Positions 52,950 through 62,858 are shown, numbered from the stretch's first letter. The stretch: DNA of 64,000 nucleotides from Acidobacteriaceae bacterium KBS 89 (GCA_000381605.1 KB906754.1:1261147-1325146); one strand, 5' to 3'. Notes: generated by a model not told the origin, from the sequence alone. A program made the numbers and translations.

Positions 52950-55229
52950 TCAGAATTCGTCATACGCAATCTGGGCGTGCGGCACACCTAGTTCCCCCAA
53001 CATCTTCGTACAAGCCTTGATCATCATCGGCGGACCACAAAGATAGTACTCCGCTGCCTGTGGATTGGTGTGGTCGATGAGGTACTTCTCCATCAACACG
53101 TCGTGGATAAAGCCTGTATGACCAGCCCAATCGTCGTCCGCCAGCGGTGACGACAGCGCGGGCTGAAAAGAGAAGTTGTGATGCGCCTCCGCAAGGTCGC
53201 GGAAATAGTCATCGTAGAAGATCTCCTGCCGGGAACGAGCGCCATACCAGAAACTCACCTTCCGAGCCGTCTTCTCCGTCTCCAGCAGGTGCGACAGATG
53301 GGCACGTAACGGCGCCATGCCCGCGCCGCCGCCAACATAAATCATCTCTCGCTGCGTCGGCTTGATATGAAAATCGCCAAAGGGGCCAATGCCGGTCACA
53401 ATATCGCCCGTCTTCAAACTGAAGACATAGCTAGATCCCACTCCCGGAGCGCAGTCTTGCCCAGGAGGCGGAGTAGCAATACGAACGTTAAACCGTAACG
53501 TGCCTTCCATCTGCCAGTTGCTGGCCAGCGAATAGTTGTTGCGTCGCGCGGTATCGGGATTGCGTGCAACCAACTCAAACAGATGTTGCCGCTCCCAAAC
53601 CGCGCGAAAAGGTTCATCAATTTCGAAATCGCTAAAGCGAATACTCTCGTAAGCTGGAATGTCGATCTGCAGATAATCGCCCGGGGTGAATGCCAGCTCC
53701 CCGGAGTGCATCGGCTCCAGTACCAGTTCCTTAATGAAGGTAGCCACATTCTGATTGCTCACGACACGAAACTGATAGGTCTCTTGCGTCCGTCCACCCG
53801 CCCCTCCAGGCTTCGCCACGTTGATGCGGATGAGGCCATCCTGCTCTTCAATCGGATAAGTCGCGAGGCCGCGACATACGGGCGTCCGCGCCGGCGATCC
53901 GTCCGACAAATTGAACCGGCCGTTATGCTTCGGGCACTCAATGATGCCTCCCTTCACTAGACCACCGGAGAGATGCGTATTCCCATGGGTGCAGACACCG
54001 TCCGTCGCGAATAACCTTCCTTGCTCATCACGTATCAAAGCAAAGGTCCTTCGACCATAGTCAAACTGGGTAACGTCGGCACAAAGCAGAACGCCCGATT
54101 CACACGCAGTCACCCACCCAGCCTGATCGGCCTCTGTCTCACACGAATGCTCCTGCCTAATGGAGCGAGGCTTCGTCTCCGGCAATCTCCGCTTCACGTG
54201 ATACGCAGGATCACTCACCTGCTTCAACACGGCAGGCACAATCTCGCGCCACGCAGCGAACAGGCTCGAATACGGCTCAGGGCAGTCGTCCTTCACCATC
54301 TCATGCAGCGCGGGCAGTGCATGAAACGGCACCAGCGGATACATGTGGTGCTCAATGTGATAATTCATGTTCCAGTACAGAAACCTGTTGATCGGATTCA
54401 TGTACACAGTGCGACAGTTTAAGCGATGGTCCAGCACATTTTCTGCCAGTCCGGCATGTTGTGTCATGCTGTACACCACCATCAGCCACGCACCGAAGAG
54501 ATTCGTGAGTCCCACAAACATGAGCGGCAGAATGCTGTGTGTGTAGATAGCGGTTGCGATGACAGTTGCATAAATCGCAACGTAGATGCGTGCCTTGCGA
54601 TGGATCTTCGGAAACTCCGACTCCGGAATGTAGGTCCTTTCCTCTGCAGCCATTCGCCCGAAAGAGTGCTGCGTGATAGCGCTGAAGTATTTGGGGTAAG
54701 CCCCTAGGCTGAAGAACTTCTTCGCTATCGCACCGAGATCAGCTGGGCGAGGCACTGATATCTCCGGGTCGCGTCCCACGATGATCGTGTCGCTGTGATG
54801 CCGCGTGTGACTCCACCGCCACACCGTCGATTCACGCATCACCATGAACGACGCAATCTCGTAAAGCGCGTCATTCATCCAGTCAGTCCTGAAGGCAGTG
54901 CCGTGGCCCGACTCGTGCCAGCGAGCATCCGACGTCGACGCATAGAGCGCGCTGTAGAGGATGTATGGAACCACTGCCCACCACGACCCCCACAATCGAT
55001 ACGTTGCATATCCACTTGCAAAGATCAGCGTGAACCACAACAGGCTGTTGCGCAGCGCAGGGCCATCGCGCCGTTCGAGCAGCCTTCGCATGGTCTCTCG
55101 CGGAACGGGGCACTGATACCAATCAGCCTCAGCAAGACCTTTTTCCACGGCCAACGTGGCATTGACGCCAGTCAGGCTGTAGTCAAGCTTCAATGACGAT
55201 CGCGGGACCGACGGTGCGGAGGTGCTCAT
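52950..55229 (-). CDS. Fused di-iron desaturase/hydroxylase, Rieske ferredoxin and FAD/NAD reductase (MocD-MocE-MocF-like)
   Basis: 759 residues from ATG 55229, overlapping the upstream stop by ATGA. Domain 1 (about 1-345) is a membrane desaturase/hydroxylase with His boxes HESGH (105-109), HTRHH (141-145) and HIEHH (291-295). Domain 2 (about 375-470) is a Rieske ferredoxin with Cys413-x-His415-x16-Cys432-x2-His435. Domain 3 (about 485-759) is an NqrF/ferredoxin-reductase type FAD and NAD module (MIYVGGGAGMAPLRAHL, YLCGPPMMIKAC). MocD, MocE and MocF of rhizopine catabolism are these three parts as separate proteins, so this is a self-sufficient oxygenase. The neighbouring isomerase and MocA-like genes support a methyl-ether or cyclitol substrate, which is inference. 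Confidence 0.87.
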   Translation of the reverse strand: MSTSAPSVPRSSLKLDYSLTGVNATLAVEKGLAEADWYQCPVPRETMRRLLERRDGPALRNSLLWFTLIFASGYATYRLWGSWWAVVPYILYSALYASTSDARWHESGHGTAFRTDWMNDALYEIASFMVMRESTVWRWSHTRHHSDTIIVGRDPEISVPRPADLGAIAKKFFSLGAYPKYFSAITQHSFGRMAAEERTYIPESEFPKIHRKARIYVAIYATVIATAIYTHSILPLMFVGLTNLFGAWLMVVYSMTQHAGLAENVLDHRLNCRTVYMNPINRFLYWNMNYHIEHHMYPLVPFHALPALHEMVKDDCPEPYSSLFAAWREIVPAVLKQVSDPAYHVKRRLPETKPRSIRQEHSCETEADQAGWVTACESGVLLCADVTQFDYGRRTFALIRDEQGRLFATDGVCTHGNTHLSGGLVKGGIIECPKHNGRFNLSDGSPARTPVCRGLATYPIEEQDGLIRINVAKPGGAGGRTQETYQFRVVSNQNVATFIKELVLEPMHSGELAFTPGDYLQIDIPAYESIRFSDFEIDEPFRAVWERQHLFELVARNPDTARRNNYSLASNWQMEGTLRFNVRIATPPPGQDCAPGVGSSYVFSLKTGDIVTGIGPFGDFHIKPTQREMIYVGGGAGMAPLRAHLSHLLETEKTARKVSFWYGARSRQEIFYDDYFRDLAEAHHNFSFQPALSSPLADDDWAGHTGFIHDVLMEKYLIDHTNPQAAEYYLCGPPMMIKACTKMLGELGVPHAQIAYDEF

Positions 55230-56122
55230 GAATGCGATACCTGATGCAGTGGTTGATGCTTGGCGCACGCCGCACTCCAGGCCCGGCGCGCAAGTTCAGT
55301 GATGACGCGCGTCTCTTCTGTGCGAGAGAATATCTCGGAGCCAGAGCGCTCGGTGTAGGCATAAGGCGGAGGCCCAAGCTCCGGCTCAAAGACAAACACA
55401 GCATCGGCAGGAGCATCGGCAAGCCATAGCTCCATCGCCTCCTGCCACAACGATTCGAGAACGTCAGTGAACGCAAAGGCATCGTCTGCCGCAACCTGAA
55501 TAGACTGCCCATTCGAGATGCGGCCATGGATCAGGCCCGTGCGCGACAACAGCGGCGAAATGTTTGTGCGAAAGTGGTCTTCTGAGCCACCGAGCGACTC
55601 ACCCGCAACCAGATAATGCGACAGGTCAAGCGTCACAACCGTGTCCGGTCGCAGCCTCAGCAGCTCCGCCGTACGAAACAGATCCTGCGTCACTCGCCCA
55701 CGATGCGTCTCCAACAGTAGTGGAAGCTGATATGCATCGGCCATGCGATACACATCATCCACCATCAGCGCCGCTTCATCTGCGGTAAGGTATGCATGGC
55801 CCAGATGAAAGTTGATCGCAACAGCGCCGAGCTCCGCTGCGCGTTCCAGAAATACCCTGGCCTCTCCCGCTGCGGTCGCCCAACCCTGCGCGATAAGCTT
55901 CAGTGGAAATGCTTTTAGAAGGCCAGCCGTCTCGGCCAGTCGGTCTTCGCGAAGACCAACTTCAAAGTACTCGAAACCGTCGGCACATGCCTCCTCCAGC
56001 GACTGCGCAAGCGAAATCTCCCGCTGGCTCAAAGCCCAGAACGATTGCGCCAGACCCAGCGAAGGTACCGTGGCATCGGTTTTACGGAAAAGATATCTGG
56101 AACGGAGCGATGGGTGCAACAT
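55226..56122 (-). CDS. TIM-barrel sugar phosphate isomerase/epimerase-like protein
   Basis: 298 residues from ATG 56122, with AAGGGGAAG upstream; a TTG at 56191 is a weaker option. Barrel blocks: SLEEACADGFEYFEVGLRED, LKLIAQGWATAAGEA, AVAINFHLGHAYLTADEAALM, LPLLLETHRGRVTQDL and TVVTLDLSHYLVAGES with Glu/Asp/His metal ligands. No signal peptide, so it is probably cytoplasmic, unlike the Tat-exported paralogue at 52066. The fused oxygenase overlaps its stop (ATGA), so the two are translationally coupled and likely act on the same substrate. Confidence 0.85.
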   Translation of the reverse strand: MLHPSLRSRYLFRKTDATVPSLGLAQSFWALSQREISLAQSLEEACADGFEYFEVGLREDRLAETAGLLKAFPLKLIAQGWATAAGEARVFLERAAELGAVAINFHLGHAYLTADEAALMVDDVYRMADAYQLPLLLETHRGRVTQDLFRTAELLRLRPDTVVTLDLSHYLVAGESLGGSEDHFRTNISPLLSRTGLIHGRISNGQSIQVAADDAFAFTDVLESLWQEAMELWLADAPADAVFVFEPELGPPPYAYTERSGSEIFSRTEETRVITELARRAWSAACAKHQPLHQVSHS

Positions 56123-56187
56123 GCAACGGCTTCCCCTTGCCACCCCCAAGTTTAGCGAGGAGAGGACATTGAGAAAACTAGGTAATT

Positions 56188-57129
56188 TCAATCATTTTGA
56201 TCGACTGTCTCAATGATCACGGCGGCTGATTTTGCCGTCTGTGGCGTCCCGAGAGCACGCAGTATGCGTCGTGCCAGCCGTCTTGTAGCAGGCGGATGAA
56301 CCCGCCAGTCCGTCACGGCAAGCAGCAGGCTTCGCGACATCGCGAGCCCGCGCACCTTCCTGGCTACCACGCCACGCCCATAGGTTCCTGCAACGCAGCA
56401 CAGGGGAAGCAGCGCCGCGCCCATGCCTGCTCGTACTAGGCTCTTGATTGCCTCCATGTTCTCCATTTCCATCGCGATGCGCGGCTGCACCCCCATCGTG
56501 TCAAAGTACTGCTGCTGCACAGTCTGCATCGCCGTCCCCCTCAGATGGGAGATGAAGACAAGGTCGTCTAGATCGCGTGGCGCCAGCATGGCCTTCTTCG
56601 CCAACGGATGTTGCGTAGCCAGCACAATGGCCAACTCCTCGTCCATTAAAGGCACCGTTTCAACAGACGCTAGCGCGGCGGAGGGACTCATGACGACGGC
56701 AAGATCGATCGTATGGTCCAGCAGCGACTGCAGCAGCACCTCGGTGATTCCAGTTGTCACCAGAACCTCGATCTGCGGATAGCGACGCCGGTACTCCGCC
56801 AGCACCGACGGCAGCAGGTAGATCAAGGTGGAGGCACCCACACCCAGCCGAATGGTCCCACGCTGCGAAGTCGAAAACTCTCTCACAGCCAACTCGGCGT
56901 TCTTCAACTCTGCAAAGGTACGATCGACATACTGCAGAAGAATGCGTCCGGCGTCTGACATCGACACCCGCTTGCGCGACCGCAAGAACAACAGGCAGCC
57001 AAACTCCTCTTCAAGCTGCTTGATGTGCAGCGACACAGTGGACTGCGAAAGCGAGAGCTCCCGTCCCGCCGCGGTGAACGAAGAAGTCCTCGCAGCGGCC
57101 TGAAACACTCTGAGGTGATGAAGGTCCAC
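56188..57129 (-). CDS. LysR-family transcriptional regulator
   Basis: 313 residues starting with GTG at 57129; AGGAG lies eight bases upstream and the peptide VDLHHLRVFQAAARTSSFTA is the standard LysR N-terminus. The helix-turn-helix is AAGRELSLSQSTVSLHIKQL and the effector domain runs from RGTIRLGVGASTLIYLLPSV. The effector is unknown. It lies between the MFS transporter (11 bases after its stop) and the epimerase, so it may control the whole sugar cluster. Confidence 0.9.
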   Translation of the reverse strand: MDLHHLRVFQAAARTSSFTAAGRELSLSQSTVSLHIKQLEEEFGCLLFLRSRKRVSMSDAGRILLQYVDRTFAELKNAELAVREFSTSQRGTIRLGVGASTLIYLLPSVLAEYRRRYPQIEVLVTTGITEVLLQSLLDHTIDLAVVMSPSAALASVETVPLMDEELAIVLATQHPLAKKAMLAPRDLDDLVFISHLRGTAMQTVQQQYFDTMGVQPRIAMEMENMEAIKSLVRAGMGAALLPLCCVAGTYGRGVVARKVRGLAMSRSLLLAVTDWRVHPPATRRLARRILRALGTPQTAKSAAVIIETVDQND

Positions 57130-57140
57130 GCAACGGGCTC

Positions 57141-58463
57141 CTAGGTTGTGTTCATTGTATAGTCCGGAAGATTTCGAGTGAGAAGATGAAACGCCGCCAG
57201 CGACACAGGATAGGCCAACGCCGCGAAGAAAAAAACGATCGTGTAATTGCCATGCGTCAACTGCAGCACGTGTCCTGTAAATTTCTGGAAGCAGACACCG
57301 CCGAATGCGCCCGCCGCACCTGCGATGCCAACCGACGTCGACAAAGACGAGCGGGGAAACAGGTCCGAGTTCGCCGCGAAAAGATTTGCCGCCCACGCCT
57401 GATGCGCCGCGGTCAGTACGCTGAACAATGCGACCACCGATTGAATTGTATCGAGGTGCGTACCCGAGATCAGCAGCAGCGACAGGACCGCGCAGCCCGC
57501 CAGCACTCGCTTCCTCGCATCAATCACCTTAACCCCACATCGAATCAGCGCGCCTGATAGCCATCCGCCCACAACGGCACCACAGGTCGAAAAGCAGTAC
57601 ACGGTAGCGAGTGGCACACCAATCTCAGCCACGCTCAAGTGAAATCGCTCCTGCAGAAATTTCGGCAACCAGAATAGATACAGCCACCACACAGGGTCGG
57701 TCATCGCCTTGATCACCACCAGAGCCCACGTCTGCCGCATGCGCATCAAGTCCTGCCACCGCATCGGCTCCGAGGGTGTCGCAGCCGTTGCATCCAGGCG
57801 AGCATCGTTCTGCCTGCCGCGCCGCAGCAGCCGGTCGTACGGGAAGGCCAGCCAGAAGATGAGCCAGATCAAACCCAGGCCGCCCACCCCAAGAAACGCA
57901 TACCGCCACGAGTGAAAGCGCGCAAGAATGGCCGCGATGAAGAAGGGCGCAACCAGCGCCGCTGCATTGGAACCCGAGTTGAACAGGCCCGTCGCCAGTG
58001 CGCGCTCCTCAACTGGAAACCACTCCGTGATCGCGCGAATCGCCGCAGGAAAGTTGCCGCTCTCTGCGAATCCCAGGCTGAAGCGCGCAACGCCGAAGCC
58101 AAATACGGTGCTCACGACAGCGTGCGCCATCGCTGCCAAAGTCCACAAGAAAACAAACAGTGCGTAACCCATCTTCGCGCCGATCCAGTCAATCACTCGA
58201 CCGGCAACGAGATAGCCAATTCCATAGGCCAGCGTGAAAGCCACCACAATATTGCCGTAGTTGTCTTCACTCCAATGCAACTCCAGGTCCAGAGTATAGG
58301 CGAGAATGCCCAGGACTGAACGATCCATATAGTTGATGGACGTCGCCGCGAAGAGTAGCACGCATATGATCCAGCGATACCTGTTGCTCTGCGAAGTCCC
58401 TGAAGAGGTTTGCCTTGGCACGCGCAAGTATCGCACTACATTGAGATCATTGGGTAATCGCAT
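57141..58463 (-). CDS. MFS transporter, anion:cation symporter (hexuronate-type) family
   Basis: 440 residues from ATG 58463; a TTG at 58484 adds seven residues. Twelve membrane helices. INYMDRSVLGILAYTL, the ACS-family hallmark of helix 1, precedes LGFAESGNFPAAIRAITEWF, which matches the ExuT/GudP type. Such transporters carry hexuronates, sugar acids or related anions. First gene of the minus-strand operon with the LysR, epimerase and fused-oxygenase genes. Confidence 0.9.
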   Translation of the reverse strand: MRLPNDLNVVRYLRVPRQTSSGTSQSNRYRWIICVLLFAATSINYMDRSVLGILAYTLDLELHWSEDNYGNIVVAFTLAYGIGYLVAGRVIDWIGAKMGYALFVFLWTLAAMAHAVVSTVFGFGVARFSLGFAESGNFPAAIRAITEWFPVEERALATGLFNSGSNAAALVAPFFIAAILARFHSWRYAFLGVGGLGLIWLIFWLAFPYDRLLRRGRQNDARLDATAATPSEPMRWQDLMRMRQTWALVVIKAMTDPVWWLYLFWLPKFLQERFHLSVAEIGVPLATVYCFSTCGAVVGGWLSGALIRCGVKVIDARKRVLAGCAVLSLLLISGTHLDTIQSVVALFSVLTAAHQAWAANLFAANSDLFPRSSLSTSVGIAGAAGAFGGVCFQKFTGHVLQLTHGNYTIVFFFAALAYPVSLAAFHLLTRNLPDYTMNTT

Positions 58464-58527
58464 AGAATGGATTGACAGTCCCAATTACGACAGTCCGCGC
58501 TCATCCTTCACGAAATTCTGGCATGAT

Positions 58528-58558
58528 CCAAAAACAAAGGCCCGACACTCGCCGGGCC
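58528..58558 (-). terminator. Intrinsic terminator of the TonB-dependent receptor gene
   Basis: Read on the minus strand: stem GGCCCG, loop of eight bases, CGGGCC, then TTTGTTTTT. It begins 26 bases beyond the receptor's stop codon at 58584. This separates the receptor transcript from the MFS operon, so the two are not simply one operon. Confidence 0.85.
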
Positions 58559-58583
58559 ATCATCATTAGTGTTGCCAAAAAAA

Positions 58584-61500
58584 TCAGAAGGAAAATCTGG
58601 CTCCGAACTCGCCGGTAAACGATCGTGGAACAACCGTGCTGCTTGGGTTGATGAAGCCGAGCGGTTTAAGGAAACTGGTTGCCGCGTTGGAGACGTTGAC
58701 GTCGTAGTTGGGACCGTAGTTGGCACGGTTCGTCATGTTGAACGCCTGGTAGAACAGCGTTATGGCGTACCGGTCGTGGATCGTGATCGTATTCGAAACC
58801 CGAGCGTCGAACTGGAAGAACGTCATGCCGTGGTAGGAATCGTAGGCTACCTCGCGGCAGGTCCCGGCACTCAGGCAGTTTTGGTAGAACGACGAGGTAG
58901 TGGTCTTCCCTGTGGGATCGGCCTTAACGGCTGCAGCGGCAGTATTGAAGTAGTTCACGTAGGCTTGCGGACTCTCCGGGACGCCGCTGAAGATGGCAGC
59001 GTGAGGATTGCTTCGACCGCTGCCTACTCCCCAAAGATCGCTGGTGGACTCAACGATGCTCAGAGGACGAGGAGAGCCGACGGACATAATCGGAGAGATA
59101 TCAAAATGCCAGGGCAGGGCGAAGGTGCCGGCAGCAACAAAGTGATGCCGTTCGTCGTTGGGAGCTGTTCCGTGATCGGGCTGGCGAAACTCTCCGAGGA
59201 ATTGATTGGTGGACGCATTGCGGAACGCCGCAGGATTACCCTCAAAAGCCAGGGCCTTCCCATACGTATAGTTCAGCACCGCGCTAACGTGCCGATGCAT
59301 CGACTGCCGGTAGCTGATATTCATAGCGTCGTAGTAAGAGCGGCCAATAGACTTTTCTACCCCGAAGCGGCCGAGGATCGGAACACCCGCGGCAGCAAAC
59401 GCAGCCGAGAAGGGTCGTATACCACCGTTGAAATATTCGGTTGGGTTAATGTTGACCGTTTTGTCTTCGTGGACGCCGCGGGCCTGAACATATTCGACTT
59501 CCACAACGCCATAGTTGGTGACGGCATACTGGACGCCAAAGTTAACCTGCTGGGAATAAGGATTGCGAAACGCGGGATCCATAATGCGCCCGGTTGAACC
59601 AGCCGCTAGGTTGAAGCCTGCAGGCGGAATGAGCGGAGCAGGATCGATGCCGTAGCGATAATTGCTGAGCAAAATGTTGGTGCCGGGTACAAGGTTTGCA
59701 GGAGAGGCGCAAGTCTTGTCCGTGGGACCTTTGCAGCTGATGGAGTAGGTGTTGGCAAAAACCTGGGCGTTCGCCTGCTGGATCATAAACAGTGGTATGT
59801 TCTCGAAGGTCTGGCCGAAGTACAGACCGTACCCGCCACGGAGAACAAAGCGGCCGTTGCCAAATGCATCGAACGAGAACCCGACGCGAGGGCTGAAGTC
59901 GAGGTTGTCGTTGCTCGGAAGGCCGGTATAGTCCCCTCCGAGATAACCGAGGCTGGGGGTATAGCCTGTACCGTACGGGTTCAGCTGGGTGGTTGGGACG
60001 GTTGGAACATTGGTCTTCGAGGCAGCGACGATCTCTTGATGAGTGCGGCTATTGGCCTGGTTGTTAATTCCGTAGGTCCCGATCTCACGATCGTAGCGAA
60101 GACCAAGATTGAGCAGCAGTCGAGGGCTAGCGCGCCAGTCGTCTTCGAAGTAAACCCCGAACATCGTTGGAGAAAGATTGAAAGCGGGATTGCCTGAGGT
60201 CCCGGTAGACGCTTGGATCGCTCCAGGGGAAGAGAAGCCTGTGGGATAAAGCGTCTTATTGGTTAGCATCGTGGATGCTGTCGCAAAAAAGTCGAACTCT
60301 GGAGTGGGATTATTCTCGAAGAATCCACCTACTTGGGGCTCATAGACGTAATCGATGCCCATGCGCAGCGTGTGCTTAGCCAGCGTATGGGAGAAGTCGT
60401 CGCGGAACTGAAACTTATGTTGGCTGGATTTCTGCGGGACGTTGATGTTCGTGCCGAAGCTGACTCCGTCCGGAAAGAGGAAGTAAGGAGTACGAGTATG
60501 GGAATCGATGAGATTGTTCCAGTACTGGAAGCCAACCGTAAAATTGTTGACCGTTGTCGGCGAAATGATAGACGTTAGCGTGCCGTTCGTCAGGATGAGG
60601 TCATTGATCGTGTAGTTGCCTTCGGTAGTATCCACCTGCGCCGTAGACTGATCGTTATTGCTCTTGTTGTCCTGTGCCGAGTAGCTTACGTAGACCTTTT
60701 CGTTGTCGCTAAAGAAGTGATCGAGGCGGCCATTGTAACGCTTCTCGTCAAACGGTGTAGCGATGGTGTGAGCGGGAACGGCGCCCAGTGGAATGGCGAG
60801 AGTAAGTTCCTGATAGGCGAGGGCAGTCACGGCAATCTGCGAACGCTCGCGCAGTCCCTCGTAAGCAAAGAAACCGAAGTCCTTGTTTTTGCGGATCGGT
60901 CCACCGATCGCGCCCCCGTATTGCTGACGGCTGTAGTCAGGTTTCGGCTGTCCGCCCTGCTCACTGATCGCGTTGTTGGTCTGCAGAGCCTGGCTACGAA
61001 AGAAACCGTAGAGGGCGCCATGAAATTGATTTGTGCCCGATTTAGTAACAATATTAAGGGCCGCACCTTCGCTGCGGCCATTCTCAGCCGAGAACCGATT
61101 GGTACTGATCTTGAACTCCTGCACCGCCTCCAGTGGCAACTGCATTACTGCGCCGCCAACCGTATTGTCCTTGTTGTCGATTCCGTTCACCGTCGTGTTG
61201 GTGTTGCGCCCGCTCGAACCATTCACTGCGTAAACGGAATACCGGTTCTTCGTGGGATCGTAGCTATCGACCATCTTCACGCCGGGTGCAAGAATTGCAA
61301 GATTCGCTATGTCGCGCCCATTCAACGGAAGGTCGACGATCTCCTTGGGAGTAACGGCTGTCGAACTATCCGTCTTCTCGATATCAACAAGCTGGTTGTT
61401 GGCAGTTATCTCAACCGACGTCGAGATCGTTCCGGTCTTCATAGGAAGATTCACGGTCAAGGTCGTACCCACAATCAGCTGTATGTCTTTTGCCTCAGTA

Positions 61501-61769
61501 GGACTGAAGCCTGACGACTCCACTCGGATGGTGTACGCGCCGCCGGGAAGGAGATCGAAACGATATTGCCCGCCTGTTCCCGAAGTTGTGGTCCGTTGCG
61601 CGTTCGTGCCTGCGTTCGTCACGGTAACGGAAGCTGCGGGCAGAGCAGCGCCGGTCGCATCGGTAACGACGCCGATAATGCTGCCAGTCGCGGTCGCCTG
61701 AGCTAATAGCGAGTTACAGCCGGCCAGTACAAAGGAAAAAACAAACAGGTAGCGAAGTATGTTACGCAT
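58584..61769 (-). CDS. TonB-dependent receptor with carboxypeptidase-regulatory-like domain (Oar-like)
   Basis: 1061 residues; ATG 61769 is preceded by GGAGGCTT. A signal peptide (LFVFSFVLAGCNSLLAQ) precedes a carboxypeptidase-regulatory-like Ig fold (SIIGVVTDATGAALPAASVTV, about 28-110). The plug follows, with VDLPLNGRDIANLAILAPG and AVQEFKISTNRFSAENGRSEG. The rest is beta-barrel with terminal aromatic FTGEFGARFSF. These receptors take up oligosaccharides or related compounds in Acidobacteriota. Lies upstream of the sugar cluster but has its own terminator, so it may still be co-regulated. Confidence 0.92.
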   Translation of the reverse strand: MRNILRYLFVFSFVLAGCNSLLAQATATGSIIGVVTDATGAALPAASVTVTNAGTNAQRTTTSGTGGQYRFDLLPGGAYTIRVESSGFSPTEAKDIQLIVGTTLTVNLPMKTGTISTSVEITANNQLVDIEKTDSSTAVTPKEIVDLPLNGRDIANLAILAPGVKMVDSYDPTKNRYSVYAVNGSSGRNTNTTVNGIDNKDNTVGGAVMQLPLEAVQEFKISTNRFSAENGRSEGAALNIVTKSGTNQFHGALYGFFRSQALQTNNAISEQGGQPKPDYSRQQYGGAIGGPIRKNKDFGFFAYEGLRERSQIAVTALAYQELTLAIPLGAVPAHTIATPFDEKRYNGRLDHFFSDNEKVYVSYSAQDNKSNNDQSTAQVDTTEGNYTINDLILTNGTLTSIISPTTVNNFTVGFQYWNNLIDSHTRTPYFLFPDGVSFGTNINVPQKSSQHKFQFRDDFSHTLAKHTLRMGIDYVYEPQVGGFFENNPTPEFDFFATASTMLTNKTLYPTGFSSPGAIQASTGTSGNPAFNLSPTMFGVYFEDDWRASPRLLLNLGLRYDREIGTYGINNQANSRTHQEIVAASKTNVPTVPTTQLNPYGTGYTPSLGYLGGDYTGLPSNDNLDFSPRVGFSFDAFGNGRFVLRGGYGLYFGQTFENIPLFMIQQANAQVFANTYSISCKGPTDKTCASPANLVPGTNILLSNYRYGIDPAPLIPPAGFNLAAGSTGRIMDPAFRNPYSQQVNFGVQYAVTNYGVVEVEYVQARGVHEDKTVNINPTEYFNGGIRPFSAAFAAAGVPILGRFGVEKSIGRSYYDAMNISYRQSMHRHVSAVLNYTYGKALAFEGNPAAFRNASTNQFLGEFRQPDHGTAPNDERHHFVAAGTFALPWHFDISPIMSVGSPRPLSIVESTSDLWGVGSGRSNPHAAIFSGVPESPQAYVNYFNTAAAAVKADPTGKTTTSSFYQNCLSAGTCREVAYDSYHGMTFFQFDARVSNTITIHDRYAITLFYQAFNMTNRANYGPNYDVNVSNAATSFLKPLGFINPSSTVVPRSFTGEFGARFSF

Positions 61770-62400
61770 AAGCCTCCGAAAAAAAACAAAAAAACGCAGT
61801 TACGCTCTCGTCGTAGCGAGTGCAGAACCGTGGAAGAGCATTTCCAAGACAGAACGCTGAGAGAAGAGTTTTCGTGTTGTCGGGACTATAGGCCGGATCG
61901 GTAATTCGCGCAAGAAAAATTTAATCTAAAAATCAAACCCTTAGCCGGACCTTGCTCGTCGCAACCCGGGTGCATCGCCCTTCTCACGTTTGAAATTGAT
62001 TTGCAGCGGCAAACTCCGAGTCTCCCATGGACAGCCACAATCTTCGATAAAGCAAACGGCTCTCTTTTCAACTTGGCGAAGGATGGGAGATGGGATGGGC
62101 AAGATCAACGTCGCCCCCGCGATCCGAGGTCATGCATCCGCGACACGCCACGTGACCTGGCGTGAATCCAGGCGACACCATCGTCTATTTGCGAATGATT
62201 GCGAATCGAAACAGCAACCGCCATTAACCATCGTCAGCCTGCGACCATCGTCGCGAGATTGGGCTCGATCATCGTCCGATGTTCCCCGTCAATTTTGTGC
62301 GGCACCCGATACACCATACAATAGTCACAGGGCTGGGTGTATCGGGCGCAGACAATCACACGAATTGCCGTGTACACAGCAGAATGTATAAATCGAATAA
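61770..62400. other. Intergenic region upstream of the receptor and the tRNA
   Basis: 631 bases. It must contain the receptor promoter (minus) and the tRNA promoter (plus; TATAAA lies at 62388-62393). A 10-bp inverted repeat lies at 62305-62346. Two open frames in this area are antisense to or adjacent to the tRNA and are not called. Confidence 0.5.
62305..62346. repeat. Inverted repeat upstream of the tRNA
   Basis: CCCGATACAC at 62305-62314 and GTGTATCGGG at 62337-62346 are perfect 10-base arms around a 22-base spacer. It may be a regulatory hairpin or protein-binding site for the tRNA promoter region. No T-tract follows. Confidence 0.55.
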
Positions 62401-62476
<76 letters not shown>

Positions 62477-62675
62477 CCTAATCAACACATTCAATTAAAC
62501 TGAAGAGGATTCTCGGGGATGGCGCGAATTGCTTCCATAAAGGAGCTGTGCCCAATTTTGTGCCTAGTCAATCGATAACGTGCCGCATTTTGGAACCCGC
62601 GCACAAGCGAGAATCCGTGCCCCCGTGGTGATCATCCAAACAACTAGCATCAGCTCTGTAATTGGAGGGTTTGAC

Positions 62676-62858
62676 ATGGCAGCTTTCTGTGCGTGCTGCG
62701 GAACAAAGATCGAGTTGAAGGCCGGGCCCTGCTCCGCTTGTGGAAATCCTCAGCACGGGATGTCACAACGTGATCGATCGCCTGTCAGAGAAGGTCTCCG
62801 AGTAGGATTGTCTGAATCGCAGCGTCCGGAAGTATGCAGAACAGATGACACTATATAA
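62676..62858 (+). CDS. Tiny zinc-ribbon protein
   Basis: 60 residues from ATG 62676, preceded by GGAGG seven bases upstream. MAAFCACCGTKIELKAGPC and SACGNPQHG provide two CxxC pairs spaced for a zinc ribbon. The C-terminal half is polar and charged without fold signals. No family identified. A longer frame from 62580 has no ribosome site. Confidence 0.6.
   Translation: MAAFCACCGTKIELKAGPCSACGNPQHGMSQRDRSPVREGLRVGLSESQRPEVCRTDDTI

Noticed and set aside
58463..61769. TonB receptor and MFS operon as one transcript
   Set aside because: A strong intrinsic terminator lies between them at 58528-58558, so a single operon is unlikely.
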